From positions 1,426,001 to 1,490,000 of the forward strand of contig OZ243980.1 of the NCBI GenBank assembly GCA_965214875.1: DNA of 64,000 nt. The letters run 5' to 3'. Every line of letters starts with the position of its first letter. The stretch's first letter is position 1. The translations under genes and the position numbers were made by a program. Below are positions 17,969 through 27,458 of the stretch, piece by piece. Under the pieces are notes generated by a model. It ran no database searches and was not told the DNA's origin. It was given only the letters and a program-made list of their open reading frames with translations. The stretch comes from CBDAUN01 sp965214875 (lineage in GTDB: Bacteria > Pseudomonadota > Gammaproteobacteria > Arenicellales > JAJDZL01).

Positions 17969-18412
17969 ATGAATTCCCTTGAAGCGCGCATCGCTGCGGT
18001 AAGATTTTTGTCGAGGAGAGAGCACAGCGAAAAGGAACTTGCCGGCAAGCTGCTCCGAAAGGGTGTGTCGCAACAAGTCGTGACGGAGGTAATCGCGCGG
18101 TTGCGTTCTGAATCGCTGGTGAGCAATGAGCGGTTCACCGAACAGTATGTGCAAGTGCGAACTCGGCGAGGATTTGGGCCTGTAAAGATCCGGTTGGAAT
18201 TGAAAGAGCGCGGCATTGACCCGTCGATAATCGAGGATTGGGTGGAAGTGCGGGATCAGCGATGGGTCGACCAATGCGCGAAGGCGATGCGCCACAAGTA
18301 TGGCGAAACCCGCATCGAAGACTACAAGGAGTGGGCGCGCAGAGCGCGGTTTCTACAAGGCAGAGGATTTACATCCGATCAGATTTCAGCGGCGCTGGAT
18401 TCTCGCTACTAG
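17969..18412 (+). CDS. recX: RecA modulator RecX
   Basis: A 147-residue basic, helical protein with RecX three-helix repeats: 'RFLSRREHSEKELAGKL', 'ESLVSNERFTEQYVQVR' and 'FGPVKIRLELKERGID'. RecX binds inside the RecA filament groove and limits its extension. It begins four bases after recA and is surely co-transcribed. alaS follows after 31 bp. Confidence 0.93.
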   Translation: MNSLEARIAAVRFLSRREHSEKELAGKLLRKGVSQQVVTEVIARLRSESLVSNERFTEQYVQVRTRRGFGPVKIRLELKERGIDPSIIEDWVEVRDQRWVDQCAKAMRHKYGETRIEDYKEWARRARFLQGRGFTSDQISAALDSRY

Positions 18413-18443
18413 CCGCAATTGGCGATGGTCGGTTGACCTATAG

Positions 18444-21032
18444 ATGAAGACATCTGAATTAAGAGCATTGTTTCTGGATTATTTCCGAAGTCACGATCAT
18501 GAAATCGTGCCGAGCAGCTCGCTTGTGCCGGGAAGCGATCCGACTTTGCTCTTCACCAACTCGGGAATGGTGCAGTTCAAGGACACATTTCTCGGAGTTG
18601 AGAAGCGACCGTATAGCAGGGCAGTCACCGCTCAACGATGTGTGCGAGCGGGGGGCAAGCATAACGATCTTGAGAATGTGGGGTACACAGCGCGTCACCA
18701 TACATTCTTCGAGATGCTCGGAAATTTTAGCTTCGGGGACTATTTCAAGCGCGATGCGATACATTTTGCGTGGCGATTGCTAACCGAAGAAATTCGTTTG
18801 CCTGCGGATAGGCTCTGGGTGACGGTCTATTCGGAGGATGACGAAGCAGCCGATGTATGGCTAAACGAGATCGGCATCCCCGCTGCACGTTTTGCACGGA
18901 TTGGCACTTCTGACAACTTTTGGTCGATGGGAGATACTGGACCTTGCGGCCCGTGTTCAGAAATCTTCTATGATCATGGAGCGGCAATCGAGGGCGGCCC
19001 CCCGGGGAGTGCAGATGAAGATGGTGATCGATTTATCGAGCTTTGGAATCTCGTTTTCATGCAGTTCGAGCAATTTGAAAGCGGTGAGATGAGACCATTG
19101 CCGAAGCCATCCGTAGATACAGGAATGGGCTTAGAGCGGATTGCCGCCGTATTGCAGAACGTGCATAGCAACTATGAGATTGATCTATTCAAATCATTGA
19201 TATCAGATGCTGCGACAGTCCTTGGCGCAAACGATTTGGATAGCAAGTCGTTGCGGGTCATCGCTGACCATATTCGTTCCGCGGCATTCCTTATTGTCGA
19301 TGGCGTGACGCCGTCGAACGAAAATCGCGGCTATGTATTGCGAAGAATTGTTCGTCGAGCAATTCGCCATGGATATCAGCTTGGCTGCAGGAAGCCGTTT
19401 CTGCATGAATTGACCGGCTCCATAGTCGCTGAGATGGGCGATGCCTACCCCGAACTTGCGCGAGCGAGCGACAAGGTTGAATCGGTGTTGCGACGCGAGG
19501 GCGAACGATTCGCTGAGACATTGGAGCACGGAATACGGATGCTTGACCGTGAAATAGGCTCATTGACTGGCGATATATTGCCGGGCGATGTCGCGTTTCG
19601 CCTCTATGATACCTACGGTTTCCCGCTGGATCTGACGGCGGACTATTTGCGCGACTTCCAAATAACGGTCGATACTGACGGATTCGAAGCTTCGATGGCG
19701 GAGCAGCGCTCCCGCGGCAAAAGTTCGAGCCGCTTCGATTCTGTTGCCAGTGAAATTCCTGTTTTGGATGTCGAAGTTCAGTTTGTCGGCTACGACAGCT
19801 TGACCTGTTCATCGCAACTCGCTGCGATCATGGTGAATGGGGATGTCTGCGAGCAAGCGGATAGTGGCGATGGTGCGATTTTGGTTTTGCATCAAACGCC
19901 ATTCTATGCGGAAAGTGGCGGACAAATTGGTGATAAAGGAGTATTGGCATCGAACGGAAGCGAGTTCAGAGTCGATGAGACGCGATATCTGGCAAACAAG
20001 GTCATCGGGCATGTGGGAGTGGTTACCAAGGGTAAATTCAGGGTGGGCGAAACGGTTGCCGCGACAGTTGATGCGCAAGCTCGCGAAGCGACTCGCAAGA
20101 ACCACTCAGCCACCCATCTGCTGCATGCTGCGTTGAAAAACCATCTCGGCACGCACGTTCAGCAAAAAGGCTCTCTTGTCGCGGCCGAACGCTTGAGGTT
20201 TGATTTTTCGCACCATGAAGCGGTTGCAACAGAGTCGCTAGATGCGATTGAAGCCGAGGTCAATCAGGCGATTAGGCGGAATCATGCAGTTGCCAGTTGC
20301 GTCATGGATTTGGATGAAGCAAAGGCGCGTGGCGCTGAAGCATTGTTCGGGGAAAAATACGATTCTCGCGTTCGCGTTATCGAGATGGGAGACTGCTCGT
20401 TGGAGCTGTGCGGCGGTACGCACGTTGAACGAACTGGCGATATCGGATTGTTCCGCATTGTGAACGAGACTTCGGTCGCTTCCGGCATTCGGCGCATTGA
20501 GGCACTCACCGGGGAAGTCGCAGTCCAGCGTGTTCAGGATGATGCCAAGATTCTTAGAGATGCTGCTTCTGCTGTCCAAACCAGTGGTGAAAATCTGCCC
20601 GATGCGGTTGCGCAGATGCTTGACCGTACCCGGGTTCTTGAGCGAGAAGTGTCTGAGCTAAAGACTCAGTTGGCGATGGGTGGCGGCGATAGGCAAAAAG
20701 AGAGAGTTCTGTCTGTCGGTGGCATGAGTGTTCTCACAGCACGTTACGATGGAGTCGATGTAAAGGATTTGCGAAAGATCATGGATCAAATTCGTGCTCG
20801 AACCGGCAGCGGCATTATCGTGCTTGGATCAGCTGCCGATGGCAAGGCCACATTGCTATGCGCCGTTTCAAACGATCTGGTCGCGCGCGTTCATGCTGGT
20901 GACATCATCCGAAAAATTTCACCAGTCGTGGGAGGCACCGGTGGCGGCAAGCCGAATATGGCGCAAGGAGGAGGCGGTGATGTTGGCAAGCTTGATGATG
21001 CGCTTGATTTTGTTGCTGACGCATTGGGATAA
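18444..21032 (+). CDS. alaS: Alanyl-tRNA synthetase
   Basis: An 862-residue class II synthetase. The N-terminal catalytic core has motif 1/2 context 'VPSSSLVPGSDPTLLFTNSG' and 'RHHTFFEMLGNFSFGDYF' and motif 3 'VDTGMGLERI'. The editing domain has the zinc site 'HSATHLLHAAL' and 'CGGTHVERTGDIGLF'. The C-terminal C-Ala domain ends with the glycine-rich 'VVGGTGGGKPNMAQGGGGD'. It charges tRNA-Ala and hydrolyses mischarged Ser/Gly. It sits in the typical recA-recX-alaS-lysC-csrA order. Confidence 0.98.
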   Translation: MKTSELRALFLDYFRSHDHEIVPSSSLVPGSDPTLLFTNSGMVQFKDTFLGVEKRPYSRAVTAQRCVRAGGKHNDLENVGYTARHHTFFEMLGNFSFGDYFKRDAIHFAWRLLTEEIRLPADRLWVTVYSEDDEAADVWLNEIGIPAARFARIGTSDNFWSMGDTGPCGPCSEIFYDHGAAIEGGPPGSADEDGDRFIELWNLVFMQFEQFESGEMRPLPKPSVDTGMGLERIAAVLQNVHSNYEIDLFKSLISDAATVLGANDLDSKSLRVIADHIRSAAFLIVDGVTPSNENRGYVLRRIVRRAIRHGYQLGCRKPFLHELTGSIVAEMGDAYPELARASDKVESVLRREGERFAETLEHGIRMLDREIGSLTGDILPGDVAFRLYDTYGFPLDLTADYLRDFQITVDTDGFEASMAEQRSRGKSSSRFDSVASEIPVLDVEVQFVGYDSLTCSSQLAAIMVNGDVCEQADSGDGAILVLHQTPFYAESGGQIGDKGVLASNGSEFRVDETRYLANKVIGHVGVVTKGKFRVGETVAATVDAQAREATRKNHSATHLLHAALKNHLGTHVQQKGSLVAAERLRFDFSHHEAVATESLDAIEAEVNQAIRRNHAVASCVMDLDEAKARGAEALFGEKYDSRVRVIEMGDCSLELCGGTHVERTGDIGLFRIVNETSVASGIRRIEALTGEVAVQRVQDDAKILRDAASAVQTSGENLPDAVAQMLDRTRVLEREVSELKTQLAMGGGDRQKERVLSVGGMSVLTARYDGVDVKDLRKIMDQIRARTGSGIIVLGSAADGKATLLCAVSNDLVARVHAGDIIRKISPVVGGTGGGKPNMAQGGGGDVGKLDDALDFVADALG

Positions 21033-21195
21033 GCCAAATCATTTAAGTTGAAATGGCAGTTGTTGCTGATGCTGGATAGATATCATTTGGTGGAACGATA
21101 ATCTGCAGGAGTGTGCTGCCTGCCTTGAAAGAGCAAGCATTTCATGCAGTTTCGATTTATCGATTATTGCCTAGGCGAAAAAGCAGAAGCTTGAC

Positions 21196-22458
21196 ATGTC
21201 TTTGGTTATAGAAAAATTTGGCGGGTCGTCGGTCGCCAACCTTGATCGTATCAATGCGGTTGCCGATCGCATCTTGCGCACTAGAGAGGAAGGGCACAAG
21301 GTTGTCGCTGTTGTATCTGCAATGCAGGGCGAGACCAATAGGCTGATCGGTCTTTCGCAGGAAGCAAATGGTGGTAAGTTCTTGCGGGAGATTGATGTTG
21401 CGATTTCAACCGGAGAGCAAGTCGCCATTGCGTTGCTGGCGATGGTGTTGCAAAGTAAAGATTGCGACGCGGTATCGATGACGGGGTCACAAGTTCCGAT
21501 ACACACGGACAAAGTCTTTGGCAAGGCGCGGATACTGGATATCGGCAAAGACCGAATCACTAAAGCGGTGCAGAACGGCAAGGTCGTGGTGGTGGCCGGC
21601 TTTCAGGGAGTTACGCATGATGGGGAAATTACCACGCTTGGCAGGGGAGGTTCCGACACGACAGCGGTTGCACTCGCGGCGGCTCTCGATGCGTCGGAGT
21701 GTCGGATCTATACCGATGTAGATGGCGTATTCACTGCCGACCCGCGCATCGTACACACGGCAAAAGTGCTTGGCCAGATTACCGTAGAGGAAATGCTGGA
21801 ACTTGCGAGTTCCGGAGCGAAGGTGCTTCAGATAAGAGCGGTGGAATTTGCCTATAAGCATGGCGTCGTATTGCGGGTACTGTCGTCATTTCGAGATGTG
21901 CCGGGGACATTGATTACATTAGAGGAAATGCAGATGGAACAGCCATTGATTTCTGGGATTGCATACAATGCGAACGAGTCGAAACTGACGCTTCGCGGAG
22001 TGCCCGATCGACCAGGGGTTGCGTCAAAGATATTCGGCCCTATTGCTGAAGCCAATATCAATGTCGATATGATCATTCAGAACATCGGCAACGACAACAA
22101 TACAGACGTATCGTTTACGGTTGACCGTGGCGAGTATGATCGGTGTATAGAGATTCTAGAGCAGGTGGTTGATGAAGTTGGGGCGAAAGACCATGTAGGT
22201 GCGCCAAATATTGCAAAGCTTTCGGTCGTAGGCGTCGGAATGCGATCGCACTCGGGTATTGCAACGAAGATGTTTTCTGTGCTGGCTGATGAGGGCATCA
22301 ATATCCATATGATTTCTACCTCGGAAATCAAGATATCTGTAATTGTAGATGATAAGTATGTCGAACTCGGTGTGCGGGCATTGCATAAGGCGTTTGAGCT
22401 GGGTGATGAGGTGGAACCGGTTGCGGAGGCCGTGCCGCAGAGTCGCAATCAAGGCTAG
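21196..22458 (+). CDS. lysC: Aspartate kinase (monofunctional)
   Basis: A 420-residue aspartokinase. The kinase domain starts 'LVIEKFGGSSVANLDRI' (the KFGGSSV signature) and includes 'VVVVAGFQGVTHDGEITTLG' and 'GGSDTTAVALAAALDA'. Two ACT domains follow from about residue 265 ('LTLRGVPDRPGVASKIFGPI' and 'LSVVGVGMRSHSGIATKMF') for feedback control by lysine and/or threonine. It makes aspartyl phosphate, the first step to Lys, Met, Thr and diaminopimelate. I saw no lysine-riboswitch-like element in the 163 bp upstream. Confidence 0.97.
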   Translation: MSLVIEKFGGSSVANLDRINAVADRILRTREEGHKVVAVVSAMQGETNRLIGLSQEANGGKFLREIDVAISTGEQVAIALLAMVLQSKDCDAVSMTGSQVPIHTDKVFGKARILDIGKDRITKAVQNGKVVVVAGFQGVTHDGEITTLGRGGSDTTAVALAAALDASECRIYTDVDGVFTADPRIVHTAKVLGQITVEEMLELASSGAKVLQIRAVEFAYKHGVVLRVLSSFRDVPGTLITLEEMQMEQPLISGIAYNANESKLTLRGVPDRPGVASKIFGPIAEANINVDMIIQNIGNDNNTDVSFTVDRGEYDRCIEILEQVVDEVGAKDHVGAPNIAKLSVVGVGMRSHSGIATKMFSVLADEGINIHMISTSEIKISVIVDDKYVELGVRALHKAFELGDEVEPVAEAVPQSRNQG

Positions 22459-22907
22459 CTGTGCGTTCAGGCGGAATCGAGTTGCCGGCTAATCATGCCT
22501 ATCTATTCGCGCTATAGTCTGCTAATGGAATGAAATGGTTTGCATCAAACTCGGATTAAACTCAGAGATGAAGCAAAGCCGAAGATAGCATATGCAAGCA
22601 GGAAACTGCTTGGCTAGCGCAGGCGCTGCAATATTTAGAAATCTACAACATTTTTTTCAGAAAATTTATAATTGCTTACGCCGCAAACGATTTTAGACTC
22701 TGATTCTCTAGTAGCAGGGAACCAGTCTTGGAGCCTGGTGTCTATAGGGTGGAAAATAAATAATTAGCATTGAATTTCTGTTTACAGCTTGCGTTTGAGT
22801 TTTCCGTGAAAGGCTTTGCAGGGTATCGAAAAATCGCAGAACTGCATCGAGAGTATCGAAGCGGAATTGAGATTGGATGCAGGAAATTCATGCATTGGGG
22901 GTGAACC
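22459..22907 (+). other. Gap upstream of csrA, probable csrA promoter and leader
   Basis: There is no gene in these 449 bases. A neat hairpin lies at 22595-22612 (7-bp stem caagcag/ctgcttg with a GAAA tetraloop). The stretch around 22640-22700 is AT-rich. Close to the csrA start the sequence holds several GGA triplets within short repeats (atgcaggaaattcatgcat), the kind of site CsrA binds, so autoregulation of the leader is possible but not shown. Confidence 0.4.
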
Positions 22908-23090
22908 GTGCTTATATTGACTCGTCGAACTGGGGAGTCCGTCATAATTGACAACAATGTAAAAGTTACCGTGCTTGGAGTGAAGGGAAATCAAATTCGA
23001 ATTGGAATCGAAGCCCCAAAGGAGGTCTCTGTTCATCGTGAAGAAATTTATGAGCGTCTGCAAAACGAGCAATCCGAGGATTCCAGCTAG
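22908..23090 (+). CDS. csrA: Carbon storage regulator CsrA (RsmA)
   Basis: A 60-residue RNA-binding homodimer protein. It has the full conserved core 'MLILTRRTGESVIID' and 'VTVLGVKGNQIRIGIEAP' and the Arg-44-equivalent region 'VSVHREEIYERL'. It represses or stabilises mRNAs by binding GGA motifs. The start codon is GTG, preceded by GGGGGTGA. It is followed by tRNA genes, as in many gammaproteobacteria. Confidence 0.97.
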   Translation: MLILTRRTGESVIIDNNVKVTVLGVKGNQIRIGIEAPKEVSVHREEIYERLQNEQSEDSS

Positions 23091-23162
23091 TTAGCAGGTG
23101 CTGCTGCCGCGTTCGTTCCGAGCCAGGTCGGTTTGTCAGTGCGGCTAAGCAGTTATTGCATC

Positions 23163-23240
23163 GCGCCTGTAGCTCAGCTGGATTAGAGTACCAGACTACG
23201 AATCTGGGGGTCGGGGGTTCGAATCCCTCCGGGCGCGCCA
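23163..23240 (+). tRNA. tRNA-Arg(ACG)
   Basis: A complete cloverleaf. The acceptor stem is gcgcctg/cgggcgc with discriminator G and an encoded CCA at 23238-23240. The anticodon stem is ccaga/tctgg around anticodon ACG (A34 normally edited to inosine, reading CGU/CGC/CGA). The T arm contains ggttcgaatcc. It is nearly identical to the tRNA-Arg(TCG) on the opposite strand at 31949-32025. Confidence 0.97.
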
Positions 23241-23442
23241 TGCGCTGCTGGCATTTTTGTTGCCAATTGGACGGTTTCCGATTGTTGCTGGAATTATTCG
23301 GGTAGGCGTACTTGAGGCAGCCTTGCGTTTTTGCAATTCTGGATAAGTTCGTCTCTGAAATGGAATGGATGGATCCCTGAACAGCAAGTTCGTCTGAATT
23401 GACTGATTCAATTTGAGTTGGCTCCAATCAAGCGCTTGCAAC

Positions 23443-23531
23443 GGAGAGATGGCCGAGTGGTTGAAGGCGCTCCCCTGCTAAGGGAGTATGGGTAACCCCC
23501 ATCGAGGGTTCGAATCCCTCTCTCTCCGCCA
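23443..23531 (+). tRNA. tRNA-Ser(GCT)
   Basis: The acceptor stem is ggagaga/tctctcc with discriminator G and an encoded CCA. The anticodon arm ctcccct-GCT-aagggag reads AGC/AGU serine codons. It has the long variable arm (tatgggtaacccccat) typical of type II tRNAs. It follows tRNA-Arg(ACG), the csrA-serV-argV type neighbourhood. Confidence 0.97.
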
Positions 23532-23721
23532 TTATGCAGCTCAAATTCATCAATTGCGCAAAAATGAGATCAAATGCAATTGATAGCGCCGCAATATGTG
23601 AAAGTGCCGATGGTCCGCGCCGTTGACCCCGCAAATAGGGTAGACGAAGTGGCGCGATTGAAAGATTACGGCATGATCCGTGAAGCCTTCTGATCTGTAT
23701 GAAAGCCGACCGATAGCATCA

Positions 23722-24465
23722 ATGTGCGGCAGATTCAATATATTGGCTGATGCTAAGTTGCTTATGACTGAGTTCGAGGTGTTGCGTGAGCGTTCGCGTA
23801 TTGCATCTTTGGTTCCACACTACAACGTTTCGCCATCACGCCGTAATCTTGAACTTGCGGATGCTACGGCAAAAATGCTGACCAGCATCCTGATCGTTCG
23901 TGCAGTCGGCGGCCAAAGGGAGTTGCACACGGCAATATGGCCGTTGATTCCGCTTTGGTCTAAAGGATTTATCCCAAAGCATTCTACTGCAAACGCCCGC
24001 TGTGAGACGCTTGATGTTCTGACCAGCTACCGAAGTGCTTGGAGAAAAAAGCAACGTTGCCTGATTCCGGCAACCGGGTTCTACGAATGGCAGGTCTTGG
24101 GCGATTCCATGCACAAGCAACCATGGCGCATATATCATTGCGATCAGAACTTGATGGGGTTTGCCGGAATTTGGGAACGGTATTGCGGTCGTGATGGTAG
24201 CGAAGTGCTGTCATGCTCAATCATCACCACTGAAGCCAATGCGCTCATGGCGAGAATTCACAATACAAAGTGTCGCATGCCGGTTATTGTTGATCCGGAC
24301 AATCAGGAGCAATGGCTGAATGGCAACGATGAGGATGCGCGGGCGCTAATGGCCACCTACGTTGATGGTGCGCTTGAGGTGCATCAAGTTTCCAAAATGC
24401 TTAACAACCCCCTTTTTGATGCCCCGCAATGCGTCGAACCGACAAGCGCCCCGATTCGGTATTAG
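23722..24465 (+). CDS. yedK: SRAP-domain protein (YedK/HMCES family), abasic-site DNA-protein crosslink shield
   Basis: A 247-residue SOS-response-associated peptidase-like protein. All signature residues are present: Cys2 exposed after Met removal ('MCGRFN'), Asn91 in 'TANARCETL', Glu122 in 'GFYEW' and His180 in 'RIHNTKCRMPVIV'. Family members form a reversible thiazolidine link to abasic sites in single-stranded DNA through Cys2, which fixes the start at ATG 23722 rather than the upstream ATG at 23680. Prokaryotic relatives often sit near DNA-repair or mobile genes; here the gene lies between tRNA genes and the accessory island. Confidence 0.92.
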   Translation: MCGRFNILADAKLLMTEFEVLRERSRIASLVPHYNVSPSRRNLELADATAKMLTSILIVRAVGGQRELHTAIWPLIPLWSKGFIPKHSTANARCETLDVLTSYRSAWRKKQRCLIPATGFYEWQVLGDSMHKQPWRIYHCDQNLMGFAGIWERYCGRDGSEVLSCSIITTEANALMARIHNTKCRMPVIVDPDNQEQWLNGNDEDARALMATYVDGALEVHQVSKMLNNPLFDAPQCVEPTSAPIRY

Positions 24466-24991
24466 TGAGCATTCGCAAGGAGTTGGCGTTTGCTATTGGT
24501 CTGTTGCTCTTTTCTGTGATAAGCACAGCGGTTAAAATTTGTTGCGGTCTGACGGTTGCATAGAGAGGGCTAACGTTGGTAGCCGATACGAGTTCCACTA
24601 GTTCTAAACAGGCGAGCTGATCATCGGCCCTCAACGCCGAACTTGCCTGGTTCAAACGATGCTGCGACAACATCGACCGCATCAGGCACTCTACAACCGG
24701 CTCCCATGCAGGAATATAATCAATGTACCCTAGGGCCCAAGGGTGCATTGAACCCGTGCATTCGTGATGGAAATTTTGAATGCTTATAAATCATAAAACC
24801 TTGCCTCGATTAGGCTCACTCACCAAATGTTGAAAAGTTCTTTTACGTAAAATCTTTCATTATGCAAAGCAAGTTTTATTCCTTTTTGTAGTCACCCTAA
24901 TACGGTTTTAAGGAACCCCTTTTATGCAAACGCAGATGCCAATGCCGGGTTTGTCCACCTCCCCCTTCCTATCTCCAAGGTTTAACTCTAC
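24466..24991 (+). other. Gap before the accessory cassette
   Basis: There is no supported gene in 526 bases. A minus-strand open frame (24401-24748) overlaps the SRAP gene end and matches nothing I recognise. From about 24,770 the base composition turns AT-rich and stays so through the following cassette, marking the left side of the island. The promoter for the cassette must lie here, but I could not pick one with confidence. Confidence 0.4.
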
Positions 24992-26005
24992 ATGAAAGTG
25001 TTTTTCAAGTTCGTACGATCAAGTTTGACCTTAGTGCAGCTTATCTGTTTAATCCTTGTTGCGCCAAGTTTCGCGGCAGATGTTCCGCAAGAAGAAGTCA
25101 AGAAATCTAAGTCAGGTGTGTGCCACTGTCCCGGTGGGCAGTTCTACGATAGAACTTCCAACTATATAGGTTTTAAAAGCATTGAAGCCTGTTTGGACAG
25201 TGGTGGGCGTCAACCCAAAAGCGGGCAAGGTGACTGTTCGAGTGTATCGGCCGACGAGGTGCGGGACAATGTTTTAACTCCAAAGCAGTCCAAACCTCAA
25301 AAACGCGACCCATCAGAAGAAGGAACAGTGCAGAAAGTCAAGAAATCTAAGTCAGGTGTGTGCCACTGTCCCGGTGGGCAGTTCTACAATAGAACTTCCA
25401 ACTACGAAGAATTTGACTCTGTTCAAGCGTGCATCGACAGTGGTGGGCGTCAACCCAAAAGTGGGCAAGATGATTGTTCGTTAGTAATTGCTGATAGTTC
25501 TTCCACTTCGCAACAGTCTGCGAGCTATGACCGAAGTCTATTCGGAAATTGGTCAGATAATGATGAAGACTGTCAAAACACGCGACATGAGCGGTTGATT
25601 TCGCTTTCACTAGGTCCGCTTACCTTAACAGAAGATGGATGCTTGGTTAAGCATGGCTATTGGATTGATCCGTATACGGGGAAGAGTCACGTCGATTCCC
25701 GAAATTTGGATGTGGACCATTTAGTGCCATTGCACTATGCATGGCAACGGGGCGCAAGCCTATGGCAACCCGAAAAGCGGCAAAGATTTATGAATGACCC
25801 GGCAAACCTATTAGTTGTAGAGACGACCGTGAATCGTGCAAAGAAAGCTTTTGGGCCTCTCGAATGGCTTCCACCCGAATCAGGGTTCCATTGCGAATAT
25901 TTGCTCAGATTTAACCGCGTGATATCACGCTATGGTTTGACGCACTCGCCTGTGGAGGCTACGGCTATTGAGTTGCTTACTGAAGAAAAATGTGATCAGA
26001 CTTAA
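24992..26005 (+). CDS. Exported HNH-type nuclease with two Cys-rich repeats
   Basis: A 337-residue protein. Residues 1-28 form a signal peptide (core 'LTLVQLICLILVAPSFA'). Two copies of a ~48-residue Cys module follow ('SGVCHCPGGQFY' ... 'ACIDSGGRQPKSGQDDCS') at ~36-83 and ~116-163. The C-terminal domain carries 'LDVDHLVPLHYAWQRGAS' (239-256) and 'NDPANLLVVETTVNRAKKAF' (268-287) with 'WLPP', the HNH/DUF1524-like fold of secreted and GmrSD-type nucleases. It should act in the periplasm or outside. It is the first gene of a tight five-gene set, ten bases before the next ATG. Nuclease activity is inferred from the motif only. Confidence 0.82.
   Translation: MKVFFKFVRSSLTLVQLICLILVAPSFAADVPQEEVKKSKSGVCHCPGGQFYDRTSNYIGFKSIEACLDSGGRQPKSGQGDCSSVSADEVRDNVLTPKQSKPQKRDPSEEGTVQKVKKSKSGVCHCPGGQFYNRTSNYEEFDSVQACIDSGGRQPKSGQDDCSLVIADSSSTSQQSASYDRSLFGNWSDNDEDCQNTRHERLISLSLGPLTLTEDGCLVKHGYWIDPYTGKSHVDSRNLDVDHLVPLHYAWQRGASLWQPEKRQRFMNDPANLLVVETTVNRAKKAFGPLEWLPPESGFHCEYLLRFNRVISRYGLTHSPVEATAIELLTEEKCDQT
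25095..25479 (+). repeat. Intragenic direct repeat, two ~145-bp copies with 240-bp period
   Basis: Copy 1 spans about 25095-25239 and copy 2 about 25335-25479, in the same frame. The first 53 bases (25095-25147 and 25335-25387) are identical. The rest differs at scattered positions in the middle and few at the end. The copies encode the two Cys modules of the exported nuclease. Identity at synonymous positions implies a recent duplication or gene conversion. Confidence 0.9.
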
Positions 26006-26015
26006 ACATTTAACA

Positions 26016-27458
26016 ATGATTGGCATCATCAAATCAATAAAAAAATGGATTGGAACCGCGATGGAATTCGATACCAGCAACAAGGCGGATGGTGATTTAT
26101 TTCGCACCATTGATATAGAGAAAGCAGCTGATAGACTTTCCCTGAATGAACGAGGTAGAGAGCGCGGTGGCCATGAACTTCCAGATGCCAAAGATGAAAA
26201 TCTTGATGAAGTGGAGCGGCAGGTTTTAAGTTTGGTTGAGAAGAATATCGATTTCAACCATCGGACATATGAAGAGCAAGCGAATACTTGCCGAGATCGG
26301 GTCGGGCTTGCTTTTACTGCGAGCGATTACACGAATATAGAAATCAAAGCTCGGGATGCTGTTGCCGAGTTTCGTAAATTTGTTGAAGAAGAACGTAGTC
26401 AGCTTGAAATAAAGGAAAGGAAACTGCTGGAAATTGAATCTGAGAGAAGCGCATTCAAAAAGAGGAATAATCTTGAACGAACGGCACACTATCCGGAACC
26501 GGGATCGAAAATTCTCCGCTATGGTGTGATCGCAGTTCTTCTGTTAGTCGAATCTATTTTTAACACACCGCTTTTAGCAAAAGGAAGTGAACTTGGAATT
26601 ACAGGCGGAGTTACGCAGGCAATCACAATCGCTATATTGAATATTGGAATAGCTGCAGTAACGGGTTATGTTGGTCTGCGCGAATTATTTCATCGTAATC
26701 TTTTTCGAAAACTGCTTGGTTTGATCTGGCTTACCGTATGGTTCGCAACTACCATAGCATTTAATTTGCTCGTTGCACACTATAGAGAAGTAAGCGCAGC
26801 ACTCATTACTGACCCTGGAGTTCCGCAACTAGTCGTAAACAAGTTCATTGCGCATCCACTTGGACTTAATGACTTTCTTTCTTGGGTTCTGTTTGGGTTG
26901 GGAGTGCTTGCCGCATTGATTGCATTACTTGATACGTTTTTTCTGGATGATGCCTATCCTTTCTATGGCAAGCTTGATCGAAAACACCAAAAACTATGTC
27001 AAGAATACGCAGATTCGTACAGTAGATTTATTCATGATCTGAGTGCACCTCGGCCTGACATCTCAAAAGAGATTGCGGATGCTATAAAAAAGCTCGAAAC
27101 AGATCAATACGACAGATATCATCTGATAAGCGATTGGAAAACATCATTTCACGAATTTAAGGCTTCCGTAAAAAAGCTAAATGATCAAGGTAATGAGTTA
27201 TTGCAGATTTATCGATTGGCTAATGAAGAGGCTCGCTCATCCCCGTCGCCAAAGCACTTCCAAGAAAGCATCAAAACTGAACTTGACCAGCCAGTATCGG
27301 AGCCAAATGCGCCTTCCGTCATTGATACTAAAGTTGGATTTGAGCAACTACAGAAAGTAATGAATCGTTTCTACGATGAATGTGACCGCCTGCTAGAAGA
27401 AATAAAACCTCTCCGCAAAGTTTTCAAAGAACCAAACAAAGATGACCCGAAACCGTAA
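26016..27458 (+). CDS. Four-helix membrane protein with coiled-coil flanks (motor cassette gene 2)
   Basis: About 480 residues; not a family I recognise. Residues 1-165 are polar and highly charged, with a heptad-like coil at ~110-155. Four membrane segments follow at about 167-189, 199-221, 231-254 and 285-310. A ~170-residue charged C-terminal region is again predicted helical. There is no signal peptide. ATG 26016 is the first after the nuclease gene; ATG 26061 is an alternative start. It overlaps the next gene by 17 bases, indicating translational coupling. A membrane scaffold or signalling partner of the channel genes is a guess. Confidence 0.75.
   Translation: MIGIIKSIKKWIGTAMEFDTSNKADGDLFRTIDIEKAADRLSLNERGRERGGHELPDAKDENLDEVERQVLSLVEKNIDFNHRTYEEQANTCRDRVGLAFTASDYTNIEIKARDAVAEFRKFVEEERSQLEIKERKLLEIESERSAFKKRNNLERTAHYPEPGSKILRYGVIAVLLLVESIFNTPLLAKGSELGITGGVTQAITIAILNIGIAAVTGYVGLRELFHRNLFRKLLGLIWLTVWFATTIAFNLLVAHYREVSAALITDPGVPQLVVNKFIAHPLGLNDFLSWVLFGLGVLAALIALLDTFFLDDAYPFYGKLDRKHQKLCQEYADSYSRFIHDLSAPRPDISKEIADAIKKLETDQYDRYHLISDWKTSFHEFKASVKKLNDQGNELLQIYRLANEEARSSPSPKHFQESIKTELDQPVSEPNAPSVIDTKVGFEQLQKVMNRFYDECDRLLEEIKPLRKVFKEPNKDDPKP

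Noticed and set aside
21033..21195. Lysine riboswitch before lysC
   Set aside because: The gap is short and lacks the conserved L-box segments.
24401..24748. 115-codon minus-strand frame after the SRAP gene
   Set aside because: Overlaps the SRAP 3' end, no recognisable family; could be remnant DNA but not supportable as a gene.
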